Shown here piece by piece: positions 41,046-54,096 of a stretch of 64,000 nucleotides of DNA. Each line of letters opens with the position of its first letter. Within the stretch, counting starts at the first letter, position 1. The position numbers and the translations under genes are program-made. The stretch covers positions 842,464,807-842,528,806 of the forward strand of contig NC_057801.1 in NCBI RefSeq assembly GCF_018294505.1. The letters run 5' to 3'. The DNA is from Triticum aestivum. Lineage: Eukaryota; Streptophyta; Magnoliopsida; Poales; Poaceae. The notes beneath the pieces are model-generated. The model searched no databases and was not told where the DNA came from. It saw only the letters and a program-made list of their open reading frames with translations.

Positions 41046-42437
41046 CTAAATCCAGTCTTCCTCCTCAGTAAGCTGGTCCTCAGATCCACTGAGAACGGTA
41101 GCACCCAACTGATGCATGAGCTCCTTGTGACGACCCCTGGCCTTCTTCTCAGCAACATGAGTCATGTACGGGCCGTGAGACTCCATGCAGAACATCTTCT
41201 TTATATTGAGCTTGAGCTTCTTTGCCCAAGAGGGCTCCGCCCCAGAAGGCTCATAGTCATCATCATCCTCAGCCTCAGCCTCCTCCTCGGTCTCCATGGC
41301 AGCAGCAGACGATGCACCCCCAGACTTAGGGACCTGAGAGCCCCAGTTGTCCTTCTTCCTCAGACGCTTGACCTCATGAAACACCAACTCTCCAGTCTCT
41401 AGCATAACCTTGGGATAGACACGATCCCAGGCCTTCTCAATAAGCAGCATGATGAATGGACCATAGATTGGGCACTTACGCTCAGAGATGGCAGATAAGA
41501 GTTTAGACCACATAACATGAGAGATGTCCAGGAACTCGCCAGTGTTTTCTTCCTTCTCACGCTGGTAGAAGAGAAGCATGTCCACGAGATAAGAATGAAC
41601 CATATCCAGATTCCCGATGTGAGGGAAAAGAGTCTCACAGAAGACATGGTGAAGAATATCCATAAAGGCAGGCAGCTCATATTTTTCCTTCTTAGTCTCA
41701 GGGTTGGTCTTCAGCGTGCAATAGGGCCAGAGAGCTTGCTTGTGAGTGGAGGTTGTGTTGCGGTGAGGGCGAAAGCCGACAGGAGATGCAAGCCCGTGAT
41801 CTTCCACCCCAAGCAACTCCATGAAGGCCTTCCACTTGACAGAAAGCAACTTGCCATTAGTCATCCAAGTCAGTGTCCTGTCCTCACCAGTCCCTAGATG
41901 GACAGTGGCATAGAATTGAGCCACAATATCTGCATCATAATCTTTGTTGAATTGCATGATACCGAGAATGTTCAGTTTAGTGCACATCTGAAGAGCTTCA
42001 CTAAAGTACTCATGATCCTTCTCCATATAATCGGTGTCGATGGAGCGCACGTTAACATAGAGGTTCTTCTTGGCCTTGAGCACATCAAAGAATATGGCAA
42101 ACTGAAACCTGTTCCAGAACGGACGGTTGACCAAAGTGGGATCTTGTTCAGCCTCATAGGGGTTGCGGCGACGCCTTGCCCAGAACTCCTTGGCATTCAT
42201 TTGGGGCACAGTTTTGCCCGTTGGCTTTGGCTTGACGGCAGCTTTCTTTGGGATCTGAGGTTGAGGTGGAGCACTGGAGGAACCACCTACTGACTCAGAC
42301 GTGCGGTAGCGCTTCGACGTGGCACAGCCGGGGTTGACACGGCGAGCCTGATGCTCAGGATGTTCATCACCTGGAACCACACACAAGAACACGCAGAACA
42401 ACCAGAAAGAAAGAGCATAAGCCACCAAACACAACAA
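41046..42437 (-). CDS. ORF3 of the Maximus-type element (long post-pol protein)
   Basis: An open frame of about 460 codons between pol and the 3' LTR. The first 20-odd residues (LCLVAYALSFWLF..) end at a splice-acceptor-like TGTGTGTGGTTCCAG, so the true protein probably begins in an upstream exon and enters at 42370. It continues with a proline-rich basic part, then a globular domain (FWNRFQFAIFFDVL, DADIVAQFYATVHLGTG, TLTWMTNGKLLSVKWKAFM, ELLGVEDHG), then a C-terminal acidic stretch (METEEEAEAEDDDDYEPSG) and KKLKLNIKKMF. There is no clear signal peptide or transmembrane span, so it is not obviously envelope-like; it resembles the plant transposon-associated family often called putative plant transposon protein. 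The frame is unbroken, unlike this element's pol. Role unknown. Confidence 0.65.
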   Translation of the reverse strand: MLCLVAYALSFWLFCVFLCVVPGDEHPEHQARRVNPGCATSKRYRTSESVGGSSSAPPQPQIPKKAAVKPKPTGKTVPQMNAKEFWARRRRNPYEAEQDPTLVNRPFWNRFQFAIFFDVLKAKKNLYVNVRSIDTDYMEKDHEYFSEALQMCTKLNILGIMQFNKDYDADIVAQFYATVHLGTGEDRTLTWMTNGKLLSVKWKAFMELLGVEDHGLASPVGFRPHRNTTSTHKQALWPYCTLKTNPETKKEKYELPAFMDILHHVFCETLFPHIGNLDMVHSYLVDMLLFYQREKEENTGEFLDISHVMWSKLLSAISERKCPIYGPFIMLLIEKAWDRVYPKVMLETGELVFHEVKRLRKKDNWGSQVPKSGGASSAAAMETEEEAEAEDDDDYEPSGAEPSWAKKLKLNIKKMFCMESHGPYMTHVAEKKARGRHKELMHQLGATVLSGSEDQLTEEEDWI

Positions 42438-42474
42438 AAAGGATCACTAAATGGTAAGAGAACGATGGAACTTG

Positions 42475-43060
42475 GTAGTAAGCGGTAGTACCGCGACCTG
42501 TAAGCGGCAGTACCGCTCCAGAGAGAGCGGTAATACCGATCGAGACGGGGAAACAGCGGTTTCCTTCTGCCGTGGTCAGATCCGGCACTACCGTCCTACC
42601 AAATTCAAAATTACTTCTACCAACCACTAATCCAAACCGCCTAGAAGCCTTCTCCATCCTACTCAAGCCTAGATTTGGCCAAAAATCTAGAGATGCAACC
42701 ACTATTGCCCTAAGATGCTAGATTGGAAATCTAGACAAGAAGAGAGAGGGAACGGGGGCAATACCGGCATCCATGGCAAGAGGACAAGGTGGGGATCGAC
42801 TCCACCGAAGGGAATGGAGAGGGACGCCCCGGAGAAGGAGATCCACCGGAGCCCTCCCACGGCGACCAGTTGCTGGAGAGACGAAACGAGGCGAGGGGGT
42901 GAACGAATGGGTATGGGGGAGAAGAAACCTCCCCCTGCCCCGATATAACCCCCTTACCTCGCCACGCAGCGGTAGTACCGCGCTGGTGGGCGGTAGTACC
43001 GCTTATAAGCAGTAGTACCACGCACCACCAGCGGTAGTACCGCCCAGCAACAAACAGGCC
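42475..43060. repeat. Second cluster of GCGGTAGTACCGC palindromes, upstream of ORF3
   Basis: Copies at about 42480-42550 (AGCGGTAGTACCGCG, AAGCGGCAGTACCGCTCC) and 42965-43050 (GCGGTAGTACCGCGC, GGCGGTAGTACCGCTT, GCGGTAGTACCGCCC). Same core as in the LTR, with A/G exchanges that keep the inverted symmetry or nearly so. Confidence 0.85.
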
Positions 43061-43541
43061 ATTAGACAGAACGGCTACGCTAAAAAAGAAACGGAAAACA
43101 CAAGCAAGAAGGTGGAAAGAACAACACGGCAACAAACACACTAGAAAGGGGCCAAAACACACCTCTTCAAGAGAGGGCGGTGGCCGAGGCCACCTATGTT
43201 TGAGTCAAGAGGTATGGCGTCGCGAAGATTTTAACCTTGGACCCATGACCAAAACTCGTCCTTGAAGCACAAGTACCATCAAAAATGGTTAATGTGAAAG
43301 ACTAGATCAATTTATGCATAATGGGGGGAGGGAGAGTTCATTGAGAGAACAACACTCCCCCTATGTCCATGCCTACACCTAAACTAGACAACAAGTTGAG
43401 TGAGGTGGGGTATGCAGGAGTTCAAGTCACATTACTCGAATCAATGATATTTAGCTCATGCCTTAACTCGTGAAATCTTGCTTCATCCAAGGGCTTCATG
43501 AAAATATCTGCAAGGTTATCATGAGTGTTGACATACTTGAG

Positions 43542-46500
43542 CTAAATCTCCCCACCCCTAATGTGATCCCGGATGAAGTGATAACGAATATCAATATGCT
43601 TCGTCTTGAAATGTTGCACTGGGTTGAGAGAAATCTTGATGGCACTTTCATTGTCACACCAAAGAAGCACTTTGTCACAAATGACACCGTACTCCTTTAA
43701 AGTTTGCCTCATCCATAATAGTTGTGCACACAAACTACCGGCTGCCACATATTCCGCTTCGGTGGACGAGAGAGACACACAACTTTGCTTCTTGGAAGAC
43801 CAACTCACCAAAGAGCAACCAAGAAATTGGCACCCTCCGGAAGTGGACTTCCTATCCACTTTGTCTCCCGCCCAATCGGAAACCGTAAATCCTTCAAGCT
43901 TGAAGTTTGCCCCTCTCGGGTACCATAGGCCAAAGTTTTGGGTATGAGCCAAATATCGAAAGATTCGCCTGACCGCCACATAGTGGCTTTCCTTCGGTGC
44001 GTCTTGAAACCGTGCACAAATTCCCACTCTCAACATGATATCCGGTCTAGATGCACAAAGGTAAAGCAAGGATCCAATCATAGAGTGATATACCTTTTGA
44101 TCCACCGCTTTACCATTGGGATCAATGTCAAGTTGGCACTTGGTAGGCATTCGAGTAGAAGCCGGCTTGGCTTCACTTAGCTTGAATCTCTTTAGCATGT
44201 CTTGAGTGTATTTGGCTTGGTTGATGAAGGTACCTTCTCTTCTTTGTTTGATATCAAAACCAAGGAAGAACTTCAACTCTCCCATCGAAGACACCTTGAA
44301 CTTAGAGGTCATGAGAGCGGCAAATTCCTCATTGAAAGCTTTGTTAGGGGAACCAAAGATAATGCCATCAACATATAGTTGGCACACAAAAAACTCCCCT
44401 TTGACCTTCTTAGTAAAAAGAGTGGGATCGATTTGCCCAACTTCAAATCCACGATCTTGTAACAACTCGGTAAGGTGGTCATACCACGCACGTGGGGCTT
44501 GTTTAAGGCCATAGAGTGCCTTATCGAGTTGATACAAATGATCCGGGAAGTAAGGATCCTCGAACGCGGGGGGGTTGCTTGACATAAACCAACTCATTAA
44601 TAGGACCATTAACAAAAGCACTTTTCACATCCATTTGTTGTAACTTAAAGTTGTGATGGGAAGCATAAGCAATCAACAAACGAATGGATTCAAGGCGAGC
44701 AATGGGAGCAAAGGTTTCACCGTATTCGATACCCTCGACTTGGGAGTAGCCTTGTGCTACCAATCTTGCCTTGTTGCAAATGATGTTCCCATGAGCGTCT
44801 TGCTTGTTCTTGAAAATCCACTTGGTTCCAATGACGTTATGGTTCCCCACGGCCTTGGCACCAATCTCCACACCTTGTTGAACTTGAAGTTGTTGAGTTC
44901 TTCATGCTTGGAATTGAGCCAATCTGAATCTTCGAGCGCCTCATAGACCTTTTGGGGTTCAACACAAGAGACAAACGCGTGATGTTCACAATAGTTTGCT
45001 AATTGTCTACGAGTGCTTACCCCCTTTCTTAGGCTTCCAACCACATTCTCCATGAGATGGCCTTTGGTGGTGAGCTTGGAAGTAATCTTCGCGGCACAAC
45101 GCTCTAATTCCTCCTCGGATGTGGAAGGAGGACGATCAACTTGATTATCTTGAGTGCTGTCTTGAGCTTGTTCGAGATCTTGAGCTTGCTCTTGATCGTG
45201 AACTTGCTCGAGGGGGAGAACTTGACCTTGGGCATCATTTGGTGGTTCACCACCATCTTGAGGTTGAGCTTGCCCTTGTTCTTGTTCATGAGGTTGAGGG
45301 CCTTCACTTTGTTCTTTGGAAGTGTGTGGGTCTTGGGGAGGTGATGACTCCACTTGAGTGGAGCATTGTCCTTCTCCTTCGGCCACAAGGGGTTCCTCAA
45401 TGGGTAGAATATGACCAATACCCATTATTCTTATGGCTTGGGGAGGAATTTCATCACCTACATCACAAGTACCACTTTGCTCCACTTGGGAGCCATTATT
45501 TTCGTCAAACTCCACGTTACACATCTCCTCATTGAGCCCAATGGACTGACACAGTAAGCATGAGAGTTTGTAGCATAACCAACAAATATGCCCTCATAAG
45601 CTCTAGCCTCAAATTTAGACAAACAAACACCTTTCTTGAGAATGAAACACTTACACCGAACACCCGGAAGTACTTGAGATTGGGCTTGTTACCGGTGAGA
45701 ATTTCATAAGGAGTCTTGTTCAAGCCTTTGCGGAGATAGAGACGATTTTATGCATGACACGCGGTGTTGATGGCTTCGGCCCAAAGTTGTATGGAGACTT
45801 GAACTCCGCCATCATGGTCCTTGCCGCATCCATCAACGTCCGATTCTTCCTCTCCGCAACACCATTTTGTTGAGGGGTGTATGGAGTGGAATATTGATGC
45901 TTGATCCCCTCATCACTAAGGAACTCATCCAAGGTGTAGTTCTTGAACTCGGTGCCGTTGTCACTTCTTATTGTCAAGATCTTTGCATCATGTTGTCGTT
46001 GAGCTTCATTTGTAAAGTCTATGACGGTTTGTTGAGTTTCACTCTTCCTCTTGAAGAAATATACCCACGTGTATCTTGAATAATCATCCACAATCACCAA
46101 GCAACAATTTCTTCCCCCAAGATTATCAAATGATGGAGGCCCAAAGAGGTCCATGTGAAGGAGCTCCAAGGGTCTCTTCGAATAGATGATAGTCGTGGGA
46201 GGGTGAGCCTTCTCATGAAGCTTTCATTCGATACAAGCACTGCAAGCACGATCTTTGGCAAAACTAACATTTTTTAGTCCACGGACATGGTCCCCCTTGA
46301 GAAGACTTTGCAAAGATCTCATATTGATGTGGGCTAAACGGCGATGCCAAAGCCATCCCACATCAACTTTAGCCATTAGGCATGTCGCGGTCTTAGTGGG
46401 TCGCTCCGAAAAGTTAATCACATAGAGACCGTTCTCGACATGCCCAACAAAGGCTACTTTAAGAGTCTTGCTCCACAAGAGGGCCACGGTATCAACATCA

Positions 46501-47076
46501 AAGAAGGTGGCAAAGCCCATGAGTGCAAGTTGACGAACGGAAAGTAAGTTGTACGCAAGGGACTCAACAAGCATGACTTTCTCGATCGTTAGATCATGAG
46601 AAATGACAACCTTGCCAAGACCCAATACCTTAGAATATGAGGCATCACCCCACTCGACATTGGTGGGCATAGATGGGATCTTTTGGACGTCCACCACCAA
46701 GTCCTTGCTCCCGGTCATATGATTTGTTGCTCCACTATCGAGCAACCATGATCCCCCACCGGAAGCAAACACCTACAAGAGATCAATGCTTGGTTTCAGG
46801 TACCCATTTAGTAATGGGTCCTTTGATGTTAGTAACAAGGGTCTTAGGAACCCAAATAGACCATTCAATGTACTTAAAGAAGAACCAACAAATTTAGCAT
46901 AAACATGCCCATCACTATCACGACACAACACATAAGAAGGGTTAAAGTCGCCGGCTTTGTTGGAAGAGATGGCTTTTCCCTTTTTGGCATCACCACTCTT
47001 CGCATTGTTCTTCTTCTCCTTAGGAGCACCCTCTCCCTCCTTCACAAAAGTTTGCTTAAGCGGGGGAGGTCGTTTG
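43542..47076 (-). pseudogene. Maximus-type pol: gag C-terminus, protease, integrase, reverse transcriptase, RNase H, with several breaks
   Basis: In minus-strand order: gag C-terminus (KRPPPLKQTFVKEGEG, to about 46780); aspartic protease with LLDSGATNHMTG (about 46740); pre-integrase WHRRLAHINM; an in-frame TGA at 46224-46226; integrase core with LLHMDLFGP, IRSDNGTEF and NGVAERKNRTL, all three catalytic residues present; frameshifts near 45840 and 45680; a linker very rich in Gln/Glu (QEQAQ repeats, about 45180-45320); reverse transcriptase with RLVAQGYSQ, QMDVKSAFVNG and, after a frameshift near 44570, YGLKQAPRAW; RNase H with SSTEAEYVAA and WCDNESA. The catalytic motif normally YVDD reads LYVDGIIFG, replacing the second Asp. 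Not able to make a working polyprotein. Confidence 0.9.
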
Positions 47077-48785
47077 TGTTGGGTAACGTTGCATAAAATA
47101 ATTTTTTTCCTACATTCACCAAGATCCATCTATGAGTTCATCTAGCAACGAGTGATAGGAGTGCATCTACATACCTTTGTAGATCGCGAGCAGAAGCGTT
47201 CAAGAGAACGGGGTTGAAGGAGTCGTACTTGTCGTGATCAAAATCACCGATTACCAAGTGCCGAACAGACGCACCTCCGCGTTCAACACACGTACGGAGC
47301 GGATGACGTCTCCCGCACCTTGATCCAGCAAGGAGGAGGGAGAGGTTGATGAAGATCCAGCAGCACGACGGCGTGGTGGTGGATGCAGCAGGGTTCCGGG
47401 AGAGCTTCTGCGAGAGGGAGAGGTGTAGCAGGGAGGGGAGGGAGGCGCCAGGTGTTGGGTGCGGCTGCCCTCCCACCCCCCCTCTTTATATAGAGAGCCC
47501 AAGGGGGCGCGCGCCGGCCCTAGGAGATGGGATCTCCTAGGGGGGCGGCGGCCAAGTGGTGGAGTGCCCCCCCCAAGGCAAGTGGGGCGCCCCCTCCCCT
47601 AGGGTTCCCAACCCTAGCTGCATGAGGGGGGCCCGGGGGGGGGGGGCGCACCAGCCCACCAGGGGCTGGTTCCTTCCCCAGTTCAGCCCATGGGGCCCTC
47701 CGGGATAGGTGGCCCCACACGGTGGACCCCCGGGACCCTTCCGGTGGTCCGGGTACAATACCGGTGACCCCCGAAGCTCTCCCGATGGCTGAAACAGCAC
47801 TTCCTATATATAATTCTTTACCTCCGGACCATTCCGAAACTCCTCGTGACGTCCGGGATCTCATCCAGGACTCCTAACAACTTTCGGTTTGCTGCATACT
47901 CATATTCATACAACCCTAGCGTCACCGAACCTTAAGTGTGTAGACCCTACGGGTTCGGGAGACATGCAGACATGACAGAGACGGCTCTCCGGTCAATAAA
48001 CAATAGTGGGATCTGGATACCCATGTTGGCTCCCACATGCTCCTCGATAATCTCATCGGATGAACCACGATGTCGAGGATTTAAGCAACCCCGTATACAA
48101 TTCCCTTTGTCAATCGGTATGTTACTTGCCCGAGACTCGATCGCTGGTATCCCAATACCTCGTTCAATCTCGTTACCGGCAAGTCACTTTACTCGTACCG
48201 TAATGCATGTTCCCGTGACCAAAAACTTGGTCACTTTGAGCTCATTATGATGATGCATTACCGAGTGGGCCCAGTGATACCTCTCCGTAACGTGGAGTGA
48301 TAAATCCCAGTCTCGATCCGTGTCAACCCAACAGACACTTTCGGAGATACCTGTAGTGCACCTTTATAGTCACCCAGTTACGTTGTGACGTTTGGTACAC
48401 CCAAAGCACTCCTACGGTATCCGGGAGTTACACGATCTCATGGTCTAAGGAAAAGATACTTGACATTGGAAAAGCTCTAGCAAAAACGAACTACACGATC
48501 TTGTGCTATGCTTAGGATTGGGTCTTGTCCATCACATCATTCTCCTAATGATGTGATCCCGTTATCAATGAAATCCAATGTCCATAGTCAAGAAACCATG
48601 ACTATCTATTGATCAACGAGCTAGTCAACTAGAGGCTCACTAGGGACATGTTGTAGTCTATGTATTCACACGTGTATTACGATTTCCGGATAATACAATT
48701 ATAGCATGAATAAAATACAATTATCATGAACAAGGAAATATAATAATAATCCTTTTATTATTGCCTCTAGGGCATATTTCCAACA
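47077..48785 (-). repeat. 3' LTR of the Angela-type element
   Basis: TG..CA ends, with a TATATA-containing promoter region near 47484-47492 and a second TATATATAA near 47806-47813. The adjacent minus-strand AAGTGGGAGAC at 48786-48796 is the polypurine tract. Confidence 0.9.
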
Positions 48786-48817
48786 GTCTCCCACTTGCAG
48801 TAGAGTCAATAATCTAG

Positions 48818-51800
48818 TTACATTGTGATGAATCGAACACCCATAGAGTTCTGGTGTTGATCATGTTTTGCTCGCGGAAGAGGTTTAGTCAACGGATCTG
48901 CGACATTTAGATCCGTATGCACTTTGCAAATTTCTATGTCTCCATCTTGAACATTTTCACGAATGGAGTTGAAGCGACGCTTGATGTGCCTGGTCTTCTT
49001 GTGAAACCTTGGCTCCTTGGCAAGTGCAATAGCTCCAGTGTTGTCACAGAAGAGTTTGATCGGCCACGACGCATTGGGTATGACTCCTAGGTCGGTGATG
49101 AACTCCTTCACCCAAATTGCTTCATGTGCTGCCTCCGAGGCTGCCATGTACTCCGCTTCACAAGTAGATCCCGCCACAATGCTCTGCTTGCAGCTGCACC
49201 AGCTCACTGCTCCACCATTTAACATATACACGTATCCGGTTTGTGACTTAGAGTCATCCAGATCTGTGTCGAAGCTAGCGTCGACGTAACCCTTTACGAC
49301 GAGCTCTTCGTCACCTCCATAAACGAGAAACATGTCCTTAGTCCTTTTCAGGTACTTCAGGATATTCTTGACCGCTGTCCAGTGTTCCTTGCCGGGATTA
49401 CTTTGGTACCTTCCTACCAAACTTACGGCAAGGTTTACATCAGGTCTGGTACACAGCATGGCATACATAATAGACCCTATGGCTGATGCATAGGGGATGA
49501 CACTCATCTCTTCTATATCTTCTGCTGTGGTCGGACATTGAGCCGAGCTCAATTTCACACCTTGTAATACAGGCAAGAACCCTTTCTTGGACTGATTCAT
49601 TTTGAACTTCTTCAATATCTTATCAAGGTATGTGCTTTGTGAAAGACCTATGAGGCGTCTCCATCTATCCCTATAGATCTTGATGCCTAATATGTAAGCA
49701 GCTTCTCCAAGGTCCTTCATTGAAAAACTCTTATTCAAGTAGGCCTTAATGCTGTCCAAAAGTTCTATATCATTTCCCATCAAAAGTATGTCATCTACAT
49801 ATAATATGAGAAATGCTACAGAGCTCCCACTCACTTTCTTGTAAATGCAGGCTTCTCCATAAGTCTGCACAAACCCAAACGCTTTGATCATCTCATCAAA
49901 GCGAATGTTCCAACTCCGAGATGCTTGCACCAGCCCATAAATGGATCGCTGGAGCTTGCATACCTTGTTAGCATTCTTAGGGTCGACAAAACCTTCCGGC
50001 TGCATCATATACAGTTCTTTCTTAAGATAGACGTTAAGGAATGCCGTTTTGACGTCCATTTGCCATATCTCATAATCATAGTATGCGGCAATTGCTAACA
50101 TGATTCGGACGGACTTCAGCTTCGCTACGGGAGAGAAAGTCTCATCATAGTCAAGCCCTTGAACTTGCCGATAACCCTTAGCGACAAGTCGAGCTTTATA
50201 GATGGTAACATTACCATCCGCGTCCGTCTTCTTCTTAAAGGTCCATTTGTTTTCTATCGCTCGCCGATCATCGGGCAAGTCTGTCAAAGTCCGTACTTTG
50301 TTTTCATACATGGATCCTATCTCGGATTGCATGGCTTCAAGCCATTTGTTGGAATCTGGGCCCGCCATCGCTTCTTCATAGTTCGAAGGTTCACCGTTGT
50401 CTAACAACATGATTTCCAGGACAGGGTTGTCGTACCACTCTGGTGCGGAACGTGTCCTTGTGGACCTACGAAGTTCAGTAGCAACTTGATCTGAAGTACC
50501 TTGATCATCTTCATTAATTTCCTCTCCAGTCGGTGTAGGCACCACAGGAACATTTTCCTGGGCTGCACTACTTTCCGGTTCAAGAGGCAGTACTTCATCG
50601 AGTTCTACTTTCCTCCCACTTATTCCTTTCGAGAGAAACTCTTTTTCCAGAAAGGATCCGTTCTTGGAAACAAAGATCTTGCCTTCGGATCTAAGGTAGA
50701 AGGTATACCCAATGGTTTCATTAGGGTATCCTATGAAGACGCATTTTTCCGACTTGGGTTCGAGCTTTTCAGGTTGAAGTTTCTTGACATAAGCATCGCA
50801 TCCCCAAACTTTTAGAAACGACAGCTTAGGTTTCTTCCCAAACCATAATTCATACGGTGTCGTCTCAACGGATTTAGACGGTGCCCTATTTAAAGTGAAT
50901 GTAGTTGTCTCTAGAGCGTATCCCCAAAATGATAGCGGTAAATCAGTAAGAGACATCATAGATCGCACCATATCCAATAGAGTGTGATTACGACGTTCGG
51001 ACACACCGTTACACTGAGGTGTTCCAAGCGGCGTGAGTTGTGAAACGATTCCACATTTCCTTAAGTGTGTACCAAATTCGTGACTTAAATATTCTCCTCC
51101 ACGATCTGATCGTAAGAACTTTATTTTTCGGTCACGTTGATTCTCTACCTCATTCTGAAATTCCTTGAACTTTTCAAAGGTCTCAGACTTGTGTTTCATC
51201 AAGTAGACATACCCATATCTACTTAAGTCGTCTGTGAGAGTGAGAACATAACGATATCCTCCGCGAGCCTCAACGCTCATTGGACTGCACACAACGGTAT
51301 GTATGATTTCCAATAAGTTGGTTGGTTGCTCCATTGTTCCGGAGAACGGACTCTTGGTCATTTTTTCCATGAGGCATGGTTCGCATGTGTCAAATGATTC
51401 ATAATCGAGAGACTCTAAAAGTCCATTAGCACGGAGCTTCTTCATGCGCTTGACACCAATGTGACCAAGGCGGCAGTGCCACAAGTATGTGGGACTATCG
51501 TTATCAACTTTACATCTTTTGGTATTCACACTATGAATATGTGTAACATTACGTTCGAGATTCATTAAGAATAAACCATTGACCATCAGAGCATGACCAT
51601 AAAACATTTCTCTCATATAAATAGAACAACCATTATTCTCGGATTTAAATGAGTAGCCATCTTGTATTAAACGAGATGCTGATACAATGTTCATGCTCAA
51701 ACTTGGCACTAAATAATAATTATTGAGGTTTAAAACTAATCCTGTAGGTAAATGTAGAGGCAGCGTGCCGACGGCAATCACATCGACTTTGGAACCATGC

Positions 51801-52797
51801 CCGACGCGCATCGTCACCTTGTCCTTCGCCAGTCTCCGCTTATTCCGCAGCTCCTGCTGTGAGTTACATATATGAGCAACGGCACCGGTATCAAATACCC
51901 AGGAGTTACTACGAGTACTGGTAAGGTACACATCAATTACATGTATATCAAATATACCTTTAGTGTTGCGGGCCTGCTTGTCTGCTAAGTATTTGGGGCA
52001 GTTCCGCTTCCAGTGACCCTTCCCTTTGCAATAAAAACACTCAGTCTCAGGCTTGGGTCCATTCTTTGACTTCTTCCCGGCAACTGGCTTACCGGGCACG
52101 GCAACATCCTTGCCGTCCTTCTTGAAGTTCTTCTTACCCTTGCCCTTCTTGAACTTAGTGGTTTTATTGACCATCAACACTTGATGCTCCTTCTTGATTT
52201 CTACCTCTGCTGATTTCAGCATTGAAAATACTTCAGGAATAGTTTTCACCATCCCCTGCATATTGTAGTTCATCACAAAGCTCTTGTAGCTCGGTGGGAG
52301 CGACTGAAGGATTCTGTCAATGACTGCCTCGTCCGGGAGGTTAATGTCCAGCTGGGACAGGCGGTTGTGCAACCCAGACATTTTGAGTATGTGCTCACTG
52401 ACAGAACTATTTTCCTCCATCTTACAACTATAGAACTTGTCGGAGACTTCATATCTCTCGACCCGGGCATGAGCTTGGAAAACCAGTTTCAGCTCCTCGA
52501 ACATCTCATATGCTATGTGTTCCTCAAAACGCTTTTGGAGCCCTGGTTCTAAGCTGTAAAGCATGCCGCACTGAACGAGAGAGTAATCATCAGCATGAGA
52601 CTGCCAAGCGTTCATAACGTCTTGGTTCTCTGGGATGGGTGCATCACCTAGCGGTGCTTCTAGGACATATTGTTTCTTGGCAGCTATGAGATGATCCTCA
52701 GGTTCTGGACCCAGTCTGAATAGTTGCTGCCATCATCTTTCAGCTTGGTTTTCTCTAGGAACGCGTTGAAGTTCATGGTGACATGAGCATTGGACAT
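48818..52797 (-). pseudogene. Angela-type gag-pol, nearly full length, with a frameshift and a lost integrase Asp
   Basis: Translation would start at ATG 52797 (MSNAHVTMNFNAFLEKTKL). A single-base deletion near 52692 shifts the frame soon after the SDWVQNLR part, and the long 1,265-codon frame resumes from 52615. Domains in order: gag (RFEEHIAYEMFEELKLVF); zinc knuckle CFYCKGKGHWKRNC; protease FDTGAVAHICNS; pre-integrase LWHCRLGHIGVKRM; integrase; reverse transcriptase with KARLVAKGYRQVQG, QMDVKTAFLN, YGLVQASRSW and LYVDDILLMGND; RNase H with SWCSCKQSIVAGSTCEAEYM and FCDNTGA. In integrase the usual IHTDVCGPMS reads IHTVVCSPMS, so the first catalytic Asp is Val; the other two (LRSDRGGEY, NGVSERRNHTL) are kept. 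Trans-complementation would be needed for this copy to move. Confidence 0.9.
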
Positions 52798-54072
52798 TTG
52801 ATCTACAAGACATTTTGCAAAGATTTTAGACTATTGTTCATGATAATAAAGTTCATCTAATCAAATTATTTAATGAACTCCCACTCAGATTTGACATCCC
52901 TCTAGTCATCTAAGTGTTACATGATCCGAGTCGACTAGGCCGTGTCCGATCATCACGTGAGATGGACTAGTCATCGTCGGTGAAAATCTCCATGTTCATC
53001 GTATCTTCCATACGACTCATGTTCGACCTTTCGGTCTCTTGTGTTCCAAGGCCATGTCTGTACATGCTAGGCTCGTCAAGTTAACCTAAGTGTTTTGCAT
53101 GTGTAAAACTGTCTTACACCCGTTGTATGTGAACGTAAGAATCTATCACACCCGATCATCACGTGGTGCTTCGAAACGACGAACTTTAGCAACGGTGCAC
53201 AGTTAGGGAGAACACTTTCTTGAAATTATTATAGGGGATCATCTTATTTACTACCGTCGTTCTAAGTAAACAAGATGCATAAACATAATAAACATCACAT
53301 GCAATTATATAGTAGTGACATGATATGGCCAATATCACATAGCTCCTTTGATCTCCATCTTCGGGGCTTCATGATCATCTTGTCACCGGCATGACACCAT
53401 GATCTCCATCATCATGATCTCCATCATCGTGTCTCCATGAAGTTGCTCGCCAACTATTACTTCTATTACTATGGCTAACACGTTTAGCAATAAAGTAAAG
53501 TAATTTACATGGCGTTTCTCAATGACACGCAGGTCATACAAAAAATAAAGACAACTCCTATGGCTCCTGCCGGTTGTCATACTCATCGACATGCAAGTCG
53601 TGATTCCTATTACAAGAACATGATCTCATACATCACATATATATATCATGCATCATTCATCACAAATTTGGCCATATCACATCACAAAACACTTGCTGCA
53701 AAAACAAGTTAGACGTCCTCTAATTGTTGTTGCAAGTTTTACGTGGCTGCAATAGGGTTCTAGCAAGAACGTTTTCTTACCTACGTGAAAGCCACAACGT
53801 GATTTTTCAACTTCTATTTACCCTTCATAAGGACCCTTTTCGTCGAATCCGCTCCAACTAAAGTGGGAGAGACAGACACCCGCTAGCCACCTTATGAAAC
53901 TAGTGCATGCCAGTCGGTGGAACCTGTCTCATGTAAGCGTACGTGTAAGGTCGGTCCGGGACGCTTCATCCCACAATACCGCTGAAGCAAAATAAGACTA
54001 GTAGCGGCAAGAAAGTTGACAACATCTACGCCCACAACAAATTGTGTTCTACTCGTGCAATAGAGAACTACG

Positions 54073-54096
54073 CATAGACCTAGCTCATGATGCCAC
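54073..54096 (-). promoter_or_regulatory. Primer-binding site of the Angela-type element
   Basis: Directly inside the 5' LTR the minus strand reads GTGGCATCATGAGCTAGG, the BARE1/Angela form of an initiator-Met tRNA primer site. Confidence 0.7.

Noticed and set aside
41046..42437. Calling ORF3 an envelope protein
   Set aside because: No signal peptide, no convincing transmembrane anchor and no coiled-coil fusion region; the hydrophobic start lies before a splice acceptor and is probably intron.
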